In this document: positions 9,233-20,388 of the stretch, one piece after another
How positions within the stretch are numbered: the stretch's first letter is position 1
How the letters are laid out: every line of letters starts with the position of its first letter
Assembly: GCA_027563935.2 (NCBI GenBank)
Contig: CM050447.1
Coordinates: 77,609,461 to 77,673,460 of the forward strand
Length of the DNA: 64,000 nt
From: Costus lasius
Taxonomy: Eukaryota; Streptophyta; Magnoliopsida; Zingiberales; Costaceae
Reading direction: 5' to 3'
Notes under the pieces: generated by a model
What the model was told of the DNA's origin: nothing
Databases searched by the model: none
What the model saw: only the letters and a program-made list of their open reading frames with translations
Position numbers and translations under genes: made by a program

Positions 9233-12187
9233 AACACATAAGGCTAAAACTTTGCTTGTCCTTAAGCAAATAGATAGATTAAAGAACTCTACTATGGAAA
9301 ATATGCCTTTTTCATGAAAAATAAATTTCTAAAATATAATCACTCATAAAATTTTTCACTAACTTTTTGCACAAAATTTCAGATAAATACATCATCCTCT
9401 GAATTTAGTCTTTAAGATTCACAGCTTTGATCAAATAAAATTTCGCAACTCGCATAATAAACAGAATCTCAGTCTCATGATTTCATCCAATTTTCAGTTT
9501 AAATCTATCTTACCTTTGTTTACAGGAATAGGATATCCAAAATCTTTTTCCACACAAATTTTTTTTTTCTTTTCTATGTGTTTTTGATGGTATGTACCCA
9601 CATAGATATTTGGACTTCAACTCTTATCTTTGGTACCACTGTCAATTTTACATAGTGCCAAGTAGAGGAGTCATGTTGTTTTTCTTTCTCTCTGTTTTTT
9701 TTTACAGACTTCAACTCTTGTCTTAGGTACCACTGTCAATTTTGCACAGTGCCAAGTAGGGGAGTCTCTCACTTTTTTTTTGTGGATTTTGGATTCTTTC
9801 TTCCCAACAAATAATAAAATAGACTAAACATCAACTAAGTTAATCAATTGACATCAATTCAAAAATTACACTCATATGCTCATTTTATTCAAGAAAGATG
9901 CTTCACCCTTAGATTGAATTCATCAAACAACATACCTACCCAAAAACACTATGCATCAATCAATGAAGAATTTCAACAAGTAGATATATATTGAAGAAAT
10001 AAATTCAGCATAATAGGTATATCTCCATTCATTGGCATGCATGCATGAACATTCATCATCATAGAAAAATCTACCCATCTCTCATCACATGGATTCAAGT
10101 CATAAAATTTTTAAACCTAAAAAATATCATCATCAATGCAAAAGGTGTGAAGCATGAAACTCAAACAATCATAGTCAAAAGTGTGACATGATAGACTCAA
10201 GCAACTTCATAGAATAGAAATCTCAATGAGTGATATATCAAAAGCTAATCAAAGATGCAAACCATATGAAATAATCATGAATACAAGAGAGTGCAAACGA
10301 TACTCACAAAACTATATAGCAAGCTCTGACCAAAAATACATAAGGCTCAGATCAAAAATAGTGTCGGGGCAGATGCTGCAAGGTCCAAAGATGTGCTTCT
10401 GAAGATTTTTCTGCACAATTTTAAATACATAAGGCTCAGTATGAAAATAGTCTCAAAAAATAATAATGATAAAAATAATTCTCTCAAGGGAGAATCAGAG
10501 ATGTCACTGGAGGTCTGAAGAAGATGCCGGTGGAAAGAGTCTAGCAAGCAAGAATCAGAGGTGGAACATATGCTAGCTTAAAAGCTGCTAGCAATGATGA
10601 TGGTGGTGCCGACAGTAGAGTGAGTAATCTCTAGTGGCCTACTAGGGACTACAGTCCTGGAGGTGAGATCGTCGGCTGGTGGATGCCAGAAATAATGCTG
10701 CATAGATAAAAAAAATCAGTCACTAATGAAGAGTCTGTTGCATAAATAAATCAAATCAATGGAAATAGAGGCGGTAGAAGAAGTAAGAGTCTGCTGATGG
10801 TATAATCCAGTGTCGACGGCTGGAAACAGTGATGTTAGAAGCAGATGCAGTGGTAGCTAGAGGTGGAAGACAGTTGCTCTTGAAGATTTCTGGATCTAGA
10901 GCCAAAAGAAGCTATAACAGGTTGAAAGCAAACAGTGCAGCCAGTGAATTTTTTAAGAAAAGTAGCTATACCCAAAAATAAGATTTAATGACCCAAAAAG
11001 AAAACAGACAAAACCGTGTGGTAGAATGAAACTTGTTCTTTTCAGGTGCATGAAAATTAAAGGATCAAAATCTGTCAGGAATTTAGGGTATCAAAAGAAA
11101 GAAGGCTACTCAGATTACAAAACTGTAAAAACTGCACAAAAGTTATTCAGATTCAAAAAGTTGTCATGTGTCCTAAAATGATCAGAAAATAAAATCATGA
11201 AAATAATTAATCCACAAGATAGAATGACACATGTTCTTCATATTCCATGCGAAAAATCTGAGTTTCAAGTTATTTAAGCATCTTAAAAACTTGCAGCAAA
11301 AGTGCTAATCAGAATAGTCAAAAGAAAACTACTGCAGAAATTAATCAGAATCGAAAAGTTGCTATGTGTTTTAGAATGATCCATGGACTTTAAAATTCAG
11401 CAAAAATATCTAGATGATAGACAAAGATGAGTACTTCGTGATGGTGCCGAAGATCAAAAATTTTCCCAACCCAGTTTCTTAAAATATCAGCGAGAAGACA
11501 CCTACTCAGATAAGCAAAAAGCAGTTCAAAAATTATGGGCGTGACATCCTTTACGGCAGTGCCGTAATATACACAAAATCTCTCGAGTTAGATTATATAG
11601 GAAATACGGTACCGTAATAATGTTTAGGGTACTGCCGTAAAATCAGTCACAGATTTTTTTTTCAAAAATTCAAAATTCAAAATTCAAAAAATACGCCCTT
11701 AAAAACCTTTACGGTACTACCGTAAAGCGGATGGATTTTCGGATGAAAATTCTGCAAAATTACGGCACCGTGAAAACGTTTACGGTAGTGCCGTAAAGCA
11801 ATAAAACTCTTGAGTCAAAAATCTACGCAAATGCGGGTACCGTGAAAAATAATACTGTAATGCCGTAAAACTCAAAAAATCTTGGTAAATAAAATGGTGG
11901 AATTACGGCACCGTAAAACGTATTACGGCAGTGCCGTATTTTGCACAAAAATTTCATTTTTTCCTTCAAAAAGAAAAGAAAAATTAATTCTAAAAATAAA
12001 CTAAAATAAAAGAAACTAAGCTAAGTGATAATGCTTGGGTTGCCTCCCAAGAAGCGCTAATTTTTAGGTCATTAGCTTGACTAAAACTCAAATCTCATGG
12101 TGAAGCTGGTGAATTAGTTCCAAAGTAAATAGCATGCAATTTTTTCTTTTTCCGCTGTCCAAAAAGTTTAGCCACAAATCCAAATAT
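9233..12187 (-). other. 3' non-coding region of element H
   Basis: About 2.95 kb without a credible gene. Next to the LTR (9240-9270) is the Athila-type phrase that reads TTAAGGACAAGCAAAG in sense. A hairpin-bearing unit occurs twice (9613-9672, 9707-9766). A diverged direct duplication of about 190 bp occupies 11028-11395. A palindrome array like that of the LTR lies at 11549-11940. The conserved twin hairpin following Athila-type coding regions lies at 12034-12085. Confidence 0.7.
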
Positions 12188-13474
12188 CTAGAATTTCATG
12201 TAAATTACAATCACCGTAGCTTTCTTAAATATGCAGAAATCAAAATCAAAATTTTCAATGATCTTCCTATGTTTGTCAGTGAGCAAAATCATTAGTTCTT
12301 TCTTCAAATTTAAATCTTCAATTGCCATAGGACTTTGATCAAAAGATATAAGCGTTGGATCATCAAAATAATGTCTATGTCTCAAATTAAGTTTCTCAAT
12401 AAAACACAATTTTTCAATAAAATCAGAAGAGTGAATAGTGGATTCGGGCAAAACATCATCATGGTGAGATTCATCAATGTTTGTAACATGCAAATCCTTT
12501 TCAAGTTCATCATGCCCACAATCAAATAATTTATAAATTTCAAAATTATCATCCAAACCAAAGTGAGATTTGTCAATTTCAATTTCCTCAATCTTTTCCA
12601 CAATTAAATTATCAGAAACAGAGTCAAATTCATCAAATTTCACAAAAGAATTAATTTGAGAATCAATTTCCTCATTTCTTTCAATAAATAGCTTATCATC
12701 AATTTCAAAATTTTCAACAAAACTAGAATAAGATTTTTCTAAATTAGTCCCCTCATATCCTTCATCAGAATTAACCAACATATTATCAAAAGAATCAATA
12801 TCATCAAAAGAGGGTTTTTCAATTTAAATTTCCTCAATCTTTTCCACAAATAATTCATCATCAGAATCTAATTCACAATTATCAAAATCAGAGTGAGATG
12901 CATTAATGTTCATATAAGGCTCAATCTCAAAACAATCATAATCAGAGGGAGAATTTTCTAAATCAATTTCTTCAGTTTCCAAATCAAAAGCAAATAAACA
13001 ATCTTGTTGTGCTAATTGGGTTTTTAAAATTTCATTGTGTGCAACCATGTCATCCAACCTAGAATTGATTTGTTTGAGGGTCTCATTCACACTAGAATTG
13101 ATCTGTTTCAGATTCTCATTCAAGTCATCATTCTGTTTTGCTTGGGTACTCATGAACTTTTCAAACATTATCTCTAAGCTAGATTTTTCAGTATCCTCAA
13201 AATATGGTTCAAAAGTACAGTTTGAGCAATCATCATATAAAGATCTAGAATCATATTGATCATCTTGATACCATGGTGAATTGGAATTTAAAAATTGACA
13301 ATTAGAAGTGTAATGATCAGAATATCCACAAATATCACATCTATTAGAAGAAATAGAGTGCATATAAGAATTAAACATATCCTCAAGTGTGCTCAATGAA
13401 TTATTTTCATACTTACCTTGTGGCATGTATACCTCACTTCTTTGAGTTGCCCATGAGTTATGATTAAAAGACAT
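12188..13474 (-). pseudogene. Gag remnant with long acidic C-terminal extension (element H)
   Basis: From the ATG at 13474 the reading starts near the end of Gag (MSFNHNSWATQRSEVY matches MTLNHNHWASERG of element J), so the capsid domain is missing. An intact zinc knuckle CDICGYSDHYTSNC follows, then KSSLEIMFEKFMSTQ and a heptad-like LKQINS tract, also as in J. Where J continues into protease, H has about 260 residues rich in Asp, Glu, Ser and Phe with repeated phrases (EKIEEI twice, DDELF, SHFGLDDNFEI). One in-frame TAA at about 12824 divides it; the same frame continues to 12188. I do not recognise the acidic part. It could be host-derived or low-complexity replacement of pol. Function unknown. 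Confidence 0.75.
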
Positions 13475-13703
13475 ATCTTCAAATCTATCAAGAACAGAAA
13501 GATTATCCAACACCAAATTTTTTTTTTCAGAATATATAAAAAAATATAAAACACAAGTAAATTCACAAATTATAGAAATCACAGCTCTGTCACAACTTGT
13601 GAAAATCCAAAACCTGCAAAAACAGAAAACAAAGTTAAATCTAAAACAAATAAAACTTAGTCTAGCAATACTAACAACTATTTTGATATTAACAAAACTA
13701 AGG

Positions 13704-13721
13704 TCCCCGGCAACGGCGCCA
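13704..13721 (-). other. Primer binding site of element H (tRNA-Asp)
   Basis: The plus strand reads tccccggcaacggcgcca, the 3' end of plant tRNA-Asp, 6 bp inside the LTR. It is identical to the site of J at 26437. Confidence 0.92.
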
Positions 13722-13727
13722 AAAACT

Positions 13728-15765
13728 TGTTGTGATCCGAAAGGACACACTTATAAATACAAGTAGGTAGACTTATTTATGGTGTCGCGGCCAAAACCTA
13801 AGTGTTGGCGTACAGGGCTATTGTCACTGCCTAACACGGCTCAAAAACTTGTTGTCCCTAAACTTGTAGTGACTGCAAGTGCACGGATACTAGAAGTAAT
13901 AAAGAAAAATATCGATCCCACAGAGACCTTATTGTTAAGTACCAAATAGTTGTGTTTTTATTAGCTAAGTAACCGAATAATAGCAAAGCAATGATGGAAA
14001 ACACATGAAATCAGATAATCAGAGAGAAACATTGAGACTAGAGTTTCATCCTCCTTAATTCTAATGACTAGATTTAAATAAAAGGTCGTCAGACTAATTT
14101 TATCATGATAAAGACTTAATTTACTTCATAAAGGGATCATCTCACTTTCGTGCAGACAATCATGCAGGGATCAATCCTCGCTTTCGCGCAAGATCTATTC
14201 CAACGGTAAAGATAAGTAAATCATCAATCAAAGAACCCGAGATCACTTTCGTGCATCCAAATTCTATGTTGATTGTCTGGAGTGGAATCTCAAGGATCAC
14301 TTTCGTGCATCCGAGACTCAACACAAGTTCTACTTATGATTTTCCGACGACTCGATCCTCACTTTCGTGCAAGATCAAATCAAGTCTAAAACAATAACTC
14401 AACCATAGATTTAAATTATCAACATGGCAATAAGATCACTAAAACAAAATAATTAAGAACTAACCTAAGAGAGTTCCTAACATGCAATTCTAGGGTTCCA
14501 AGTTCTCAAGCAAGTCACCTTTCGGTCCTTATTGCGAGAACTCTAAAACATGAATAATAACATCAATCTATGGAGAATCAAAGACAAACAATCACATATG
14601 TAGAATTATCATCATCAAACTATTCTGACGACAATAAATTCATCTAGTCATTAAAAATCAAGGAAAACTACTCCCCATGTCCCAAAATATGTCTAAGCTA
14701 GCATGGAAGGAAGATTACAATAATTCATGTTGAAGGAAATAAGAACAGAGAGAGAAAACAATTTACGGTACGGCCGTAAAGATGTTTACGGCCGTAATCT
14801 GCGACGAACAACGGAGACGCACGGTTTTGTGTTGATTTCTCCTCCGTCTAGGCTCCTTTCTCCTTGAAACTTCTGGTGTATCCTTCCCTCCTCTAGGCAA
14901 AGCTTGAGTGTAAACATCACGATGAGAGGTGCCCTCTACACCTCTTGGCGTGAGGCCAAACCCTAATCGCCTCTCTGTTGATTGCTCCCTCGATTCTGGA
15001 TAAAAATTCCTTTTTTCACTTTGTGCGTCTTTTCCTCTTTAAGATGAGTCCGCCACTTCTTTCGGATCTCAATTTGGACTTCTGGATCAAAAGATATGGT
15101 CTGCGCAAAAATTGGCTCCGAAAAAGTCGCGTTTGCAGGTTAGAATTACGGCCGTAAAAACTATTACGGCAGTGCCGTAATTTTGAGTCTATGAATTCTG
15201 CGTCAATTTACGGCATGTTAAATTGATTATGGCCGTGCTGTATTTTTTTTTGTAAATTTCTGGACCAAAATACGGCTCATAAAGATCATTACGGCAGTGC
15301 CGTATTTCTTCAAATCTCTCGGGTAGGAAATCATCTGTAATTATGGTACCGTGATCTTTTTTACAGTAGTGCCATAATCGCCATGAAAACTTTGGTCGGA
15401 AAAATCCCAAAATACGGCACCTCATGGGAATTACGATAGTATCATAATTTTGATCTGCGAGTGCAGGGAAATTACGGTACCGTAATATCCATAATGGGGG
15501 TGCCGTAATTTGCTCTGAAGCTCTGATTCTTCAGAAATTTAATGTGTGATTTCCTCTTGATGATGGGAATTCTTCTTTGTATTTGATTTTGGTTAAAAAT
15601 GCCTTAAAATCGTGCCTTTTTACCTGAAAATCATGAAACACCAAAATAGAAGTAGATTTTGCAATATTTGATAAAAAAGACATAAAAATAAGCAAAGTAG
15701 TAATAATATGAAACAAAAAGATATACAAAATGGCATGAAATTTACTATAAATTTCGGTGTCATCA
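13728..15765 (-). repeat. 5' LTR of element H (2038 bp)
   Basis: Partner of 7194-9232 with many point differences, so the insertion is not recent. It preserves the hairpin array better: CAC-TTTC-GTG on the plus strand at 14143, 14244, 14298 and 14360, CGC-TTTC-GCG at 14179, ACC-TTTC-GGT at 14517. Perfect palindromes include TTACGGTACCGTAA at 15472-15485 and TTACGGCCGTAA at 15146-15157. Confidence 0.9.
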
Positions 15766-15791
15766 GCAAGCTCCACTCTCGGCACAAACGA
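15766..15791 (+). repeat. Right copy of the 26-bp direct repeat flanking the plastid insertion
   Basis: It begins immediately after the LTR of H and matches 6878-6903 at 21 of 26 positions. Its first five bases GCAAG also serve as H's right target duplication. Confidence 0.6.
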
Positions 15792-16527
15792 ACAACACAA
15801 ACACAAGGGTTTTCTCAAATGAATTCAACTTAGTGTAGTGTGGACAATTACAAGGGCTTTAAACCCCTTTCTCCCTCAACGTTCACTTCATATGGTTTTA
15901 CAAAATTAGCCCTTATGTCCATGGTTGGATTTGAGGATCATTTGAGTGGATGGTCGAGATGGATTCGCTGGTAAGTATTTCTGCATGTATCAGCCACTTG
16001 CTGACGGTGCTGGACTTGTATTGGCTGGCTGAAGATGCTTCACTGCATGATGAGGTGGCTGGTAATGATGGCAGCATGTAATAGAGCCGTTGGAGTTATT
16101 TGGAGTGGCTAATGCTTGTTTGACCGAAGCTTAGTGATGTAGTCCCTTGTTTGACCAAAGCTTGCTGTTAATGGATGAGGCTTGCTGATTGACCTTTGGA
16201 AGTTGACTGAAATTGGATGTTGATCTTGATCTTTGACTTCTTCCATATTGAGGGCTGATTTGTAATTGAGGGGGTTGGAGGTGCCTTGTAAGTGCATTAC
16301 AGGTGCCAATACCCTAAGCTAGAACATCCTATTATAATCACTAAAAATAAAACAAGTACTTCAAAATAAATCCTAGGCTAAATCCTAACTACAACATAAC
16401 ATCAAATGTTGAATTTTAAATAAAGTTTGCAACATGCTGAATTAACAAGTTCAAAGATATCAAAATGCAATAATTTTCCCAAAATAACATCAAGCACAAT
16501 TAAGTCCTTGAAGATGTCCCTACATCA

Positions 16528-17627
16528 GCCAGGCTAGTTGTTAAGGGATTCTCATAGAAAAAGGGCATTGATTTTGATGAGATACATGCTCCAGTTGTCA
16601 ATATGTCATCTATTCGAGTTGTCCTAGCCTTAGTAGCTAGCCTTGACTTAGATGTAGAGCAAATGGATGTGAAGACAGTCTTCCTTCATGGTGATCTTGA
16701 GGAAGAGATTTATATGGAACAACTAGAGGGATTTGTGGTGAAAGGCAAAGAGAACTATGTGTATAAATTGAAGAAAAGCCTTTATGGCTTGAAGCAAGCA
16801 CCTAAACAGTGGTATAAGAAATTTAAATCAGTTATGGGGGAGTAAGGCTACAAGAAAATCACTTCTGACCACTGTGCCTTTGTGAAAAAATTCAGCAGTG
16901 ATGATTTTATTATTCTACTACTTTATGTTGACGACATACTGATTATTGGCAGGAATGCTTCTAGGATTAATCAATTGAAGAAGCAGTTGAGCAAGTCTTT
17001 CGCCATGAAGGACTTAAGACAAGCAAAGCAAATCCTTGGTATAAGGATAAACCGAGACAAAGCCAACAAGAAGCTAACACTTTCACAAGAAGCTTATATT
17101 GAGAAAGTGCTCCAAAGGTTTAAAATGGATAAGTCTAAAGCAGTTAGCACTCCACTTGCTGCTCACTTTGCATTGAGTGTTAATCAATGTCCCTCTACTG
17201 AGGAAGAGAAGAAGAGTATGCTGAAAGTTCCATATGCTTTAGCAGTTGGAAGCCTGATGTATGCTATGGTATGCACGAGACCTAACATAGTATATACTAT
17301 GGGAACAGTAAGTAGATTTCTATCAAATCCAGGCAAGGAGCATTGGAGTGCAGTTAAGTGGATAATGAGGTATTTGTAAGGCACTTCGCATTTGAAACTT
17401 ACTCTTAGAAATGAGAAGCCCCTGCTCATTGGTTACACTGGTTCTGACATGGCTGGAGATGTTGACTCTCGCAAGTCAACGTTAGGTTACTTGATCACTT
17501 TTGGTGGAGGAGCTGTGGCTTGGCAATCCAGACTTCAAAAGTGTGTTGCATTTTCTACTACTGAAGCTGAATTTATTGCAGCTACTGAAGCTTGCAAGGA
17601 ATTACTTTGGATGAGAAAGTATGTCGA
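16528..17627 (+). pseudogene. RT and RNase H of element F (second part)
   Basis: Continues the RT interrupted at 6464. ARLVVKGF is followed by a stop and then DEIHAPVV, EQMDVKTVFLHGDLEEEIYM, KSLYGLKQAPKQWYKKF, and the catalytic LLYVDDILIIGR with YVDD intact. RNase H follows with GYTGSDMAGDVDSRKSTLGY and STTEAEFIAATEACKELLWM. Internal stops lie near 16843 and 17379. The reading is cut at 17627 by the LTR of element B, so the end of RNase H and the 3' LTR are missing. Confidence 0.88.
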
Positions 17628-19096
17628 TGATAACACTCCGCAGGTGCACAAATTTATCGAAGTAATAAAAAGATTATCATTCCCAACGAGGACTACGTAG
17701 TTAAGTACTGACTTCTTGACTTGTTTGAATCTAGACAAACTAAATATGTGGTGGTATTGAACTTCTAAGCACGAACAATTCAAAGGCAGCGTAAAAGGGG
17801 TTTTCAAATTCTAAAAGATTCGGGATGCTATGGGCACCACATTGACAAGCATGAATCATTTAAAGATTACTCAATCAATAGAAAATATAAATCATGAAAG
17901 GAACTTTTCCTAATGTACATATCACCTCCTCTCGGAGTGTAATACGGTGTTTAATTAAGTTAACTCCCTACTCTCGTGATAATTAACCTAACTAAACCCA
18001 TTAAGTTCTATGAAAAGCTATTAGATCCTTCCGACGAATCCAACTTACTCTCGTGATTGGATTCGAAGGTTCAATTGAAATAGATTGAACGTTGCGATTC
18101 ACCTCTCGGTACTTCTCGCAACATCTAATACGCAATTATACGTGGCCAAGGTAAATTACGAAATGAACACAACTTCAGTCAAATCATGATAATAAATTCA
18201 TATGAAAAGAGCATAAAATATAGATCAATTCATGAATGTCAGTGGGCTATGCCCATTAATCCCGAAACAAGGATCTACTCACTCATGTTCGTAAAGTAAA
18301 ACGTATTTGTACGATGAACAAGTAAGAATCTTGTAAGAATTGCAAGGAAATAACTAAGACAACAATAAAACTACCTTCTCCTCTATTTGTAGATGAGAAA
18401 GAGTCGATCAATCATCGCTTTTGCGTGGAATCTCGCTGGAATATGCTTTGAAACTTGAATTTCACCCTCATCGCCGCCGCCACTTGTGTTCATCCAAAAA
18501 AGCTCTCTCAGCCCACGAAAAATCTGATCTTTTATAGTTAGACTGGTTTGGAACCCATAAAGGAACGGTTCTGCAAAGTTTGGTTCAAATCTAGTTTGAA
18601 TCGGTGGAGAATCAAGTGAAAAACTCGTCAGGTGGCAATTTTCACGGTCCGTGATGAGTTTACGGCCACGGTTGTAAATGTCTCTGTGTGTACAGCTTTT
18701 TGTACACAGAAAGTTTCACAGGCCGTGATGGATTCACGGCTTTGCCCGTAAAAGTTTCTGTGCATTCCAACACTTAGGTGTTTTTTGCCTTTTGTTTGAC
18801 ATCAAAATTACGGCTGAGCCATAATTATGGCCAAGGCTGTGAATGTCGAATTCTTCACCATTTTCGCTCCAAATTTGATGTGTAAGCTCATGATCTCCTC
18901 GGGAATCATGTTTTGGCTTCAAAACTCGTGAAATCCTTCATTTTTGGGTGATTTTATGTACATTTTCATAAAAACTAAGAAAAGTGAAGATTCCATGCCA
19001 AGTGAAGTAAAAACACCGAAATAAGCACAAAATCATGCAAATAAGCCCAAAATATGATCTAAAATATAGGCAAAAGTGTGGTGTAAATACAACGCA
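17628..19096 (-). repeat. 3' LTR of element B (about 1469 bp)
   Basis: It begins TGATAACACTCCGCAGGTGC, aligning with the start of A's LTR, and ends ...TACAACGCA before the conserved phrase that reads CTTGAGGACAAGCAAAA in sense. It holds GAGA-loop hairpins at 17926-17937 (CTCC/GGAG) and 18101-18110 (ACC/GGT, with an outer GTTGCGA/TCGCAAC stem). A 9-bp CGAATCCAA/TTGGATTCG stem (about 18037-18067) encloses another CTCTCGTG. Palindromic sequence lies around 18640-18760. Confidence 0.8.
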
Positions 19097-20388
19097 TTAA
19101 AATACCTTAGACTTAGAATTTTGCTTGTCCTCAAGCAATACATCAATATGAATAAAGAATGTAAAGATAAGGAACACTCATCAGTTCTACCATCAATAAA
19201 GCCCTTAGTCTACATTTCAGGTATGCAACTTTTTAGAACTTAGATCATTCAAGAGAAGTCATAGTAAAAATAAATCATCAAGAGTTTACAATCCAATAAA
19301 GATAAAATTCACAAGCCATGTTATAATGTTCATTCAACACATATCAAGCAATCAAATACTTCTTGGTTTAATAAATCTGCCTTAATTAATAGATAATGAT
19401 TTACTTCAAGTCATTTGGTGAAACTATAGATACGAGATTTTTAATGCAATTTGGTCTTTAAACTGTTATTTATCATAACATTGTTTAAAGTATACTGCAA
19501 AATAGTATAATTTAACTCATGGTCTCAATCTTAAGCTAGAGGAATTTTCCACTTAGCCTACAACTTTTTTTTTCTCACAATTTTTTTTAGACTTCAACTC
19601 ATGTCTTTGGTACCACTACCAATTTTTCACAGTGTCAAGTAGAGGAGTCAAAATATTTATTTATTTATGGAAAAAGACGGCCAGTGTCAACCCATAACCT
19701 CAGAATATGCTACCAGAGGAGTTGGAGCAAATCTCAAGTTAAATATATAAATCACCAAATTTCTATCCATAAAAATCACTATTAAATCAAAGGAAAATAA
19801 ATTAAACTTAAAGTACAAGGATCACTATGCACATGTTGTTTAAACATACATAATTCCTATGTAAACTTTATCAATACTAGAATCGATCTTACTCAACAAT
19901 TTAAGTTTTCATGAAATCTCAAAAATTCTCTAAGTCATCAAATTAAATGCCCAAAATGCTTCCTAAGTTCAAAATTAAGGATAAAATGAATCTGATTAAT
20001 CCTTAACCAACTTAAACATTCAAAATTCATATCTATAAAACTTTGAAGGATTAACAAAACATGAAAAAGGACACCCTAGACTTAAACTGTTGCATATGTA
20101 TAAACATTGAATGAATGAAAGATTTCAAAACTTTTTTTTGCAAGAGTTCCCATTGTATTATTAGCGAAACCCTGTACAGATATATCAAAAGTGTGAAATA
20201 CAGCTCAGAAAAATCCAGAAAATATACCATATCAAAGATATTCAAGTTTTACATGGAATCAACTTTCAAACATCAAATGCCATCATGTTTTATCATCCAA
20301 ATCACAGTTTAACATACTCACAAAGATTTGCTTCAATTTTTACAATTCTAGAGCAATTCACTACATCATCCATAATTCTCTTGTTCAT
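19097..20388 (-). other. 3' non-coding region of element B, distal part
   Basis: AT-rich, with no credible coding. It starts with the polypurine-adjacent phrase (19115-19140). One clear copy (19590-19649) and a degenerate copy (near 19676-19732) of the hairpin unit also present in H and J are found. It ends at TTCAT, the left target duplication of J. Confidence 0.7.

Larger units (their letters stand above)
7194..15765 (-). mobile_element. Element H: pol-less Athila-like LTR element (8572 bp)
   Basis: It has two LTRs (7194-9232 and 13728-15765), a tRNA-Asp primer site at 13704-13721 and flanks CCAAG/GCAAG (5-bp target duplication with one difference). In the 4.5-kb internal region the only coding signal is a gag remnant with an acidic extension (13474-12188). 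No protease, RT, RNase H or integrase is seen. It must have been mobilised in trans, presumably by an Athila-like relative sharing its primer site and termini. Confidence 0.88.
6465..16527. repeat. S1: solo LTR (about 1.2 kb) in the RT of F, split by plastid DNA and element H
   Basis: F's RT reading stops at 6464 and resumes at 16528. The inserted DNA starts TGATGAAGGATG and ends CCCTACATCA, so it has TG...CA LTR termini that are also short imperfect inverted repeats. The flanks GCTAG (6460-6464) and GCCAG (16528-16532) form a 5-bp target duplication with one difference. Without the plastid fragment and H, it consists of 6465-6904 plus 15766-16527. No coding domain is present. A purine-rich tract lies at 6820-6880. 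A solo LTR is the best explanation; a small TIR element with 5-bp duplication is possible. Confidence 0.65.
3424..17627 (+). mobile_element. Element F: old Ty1/copia (Tnt1-like), interrupted by S1, plastid DNA and H
   Basis: Host element of the first 17 kb. It comprises an LTR end (3424-3460), primer-site region, gag, protease, integrase and the beginning of RT (to 6464), then the rest of RT and part of RNase H (16528-17627). The order gag-PR-IN-RT-RH marks it as copia. The integrase (HSDVCGPM, DNGGEY, NGVAERMNRT) resembles Tnt1/Tork-type plant elements; the lineage is my judgement. Many stops and frameshifts show that it is old and inactive. The 3' LTR is not found because element B begins inside RNase H at 17628. 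Confidence 0.85.

Noticed and set aside
13704..13721. tRNA-Asp gene fragments (also 1936 and 26437)
   Set aside because: Only the 18-nt tRNA 3' end is present, at fixed distance from an LTR. These are primer binding sites.
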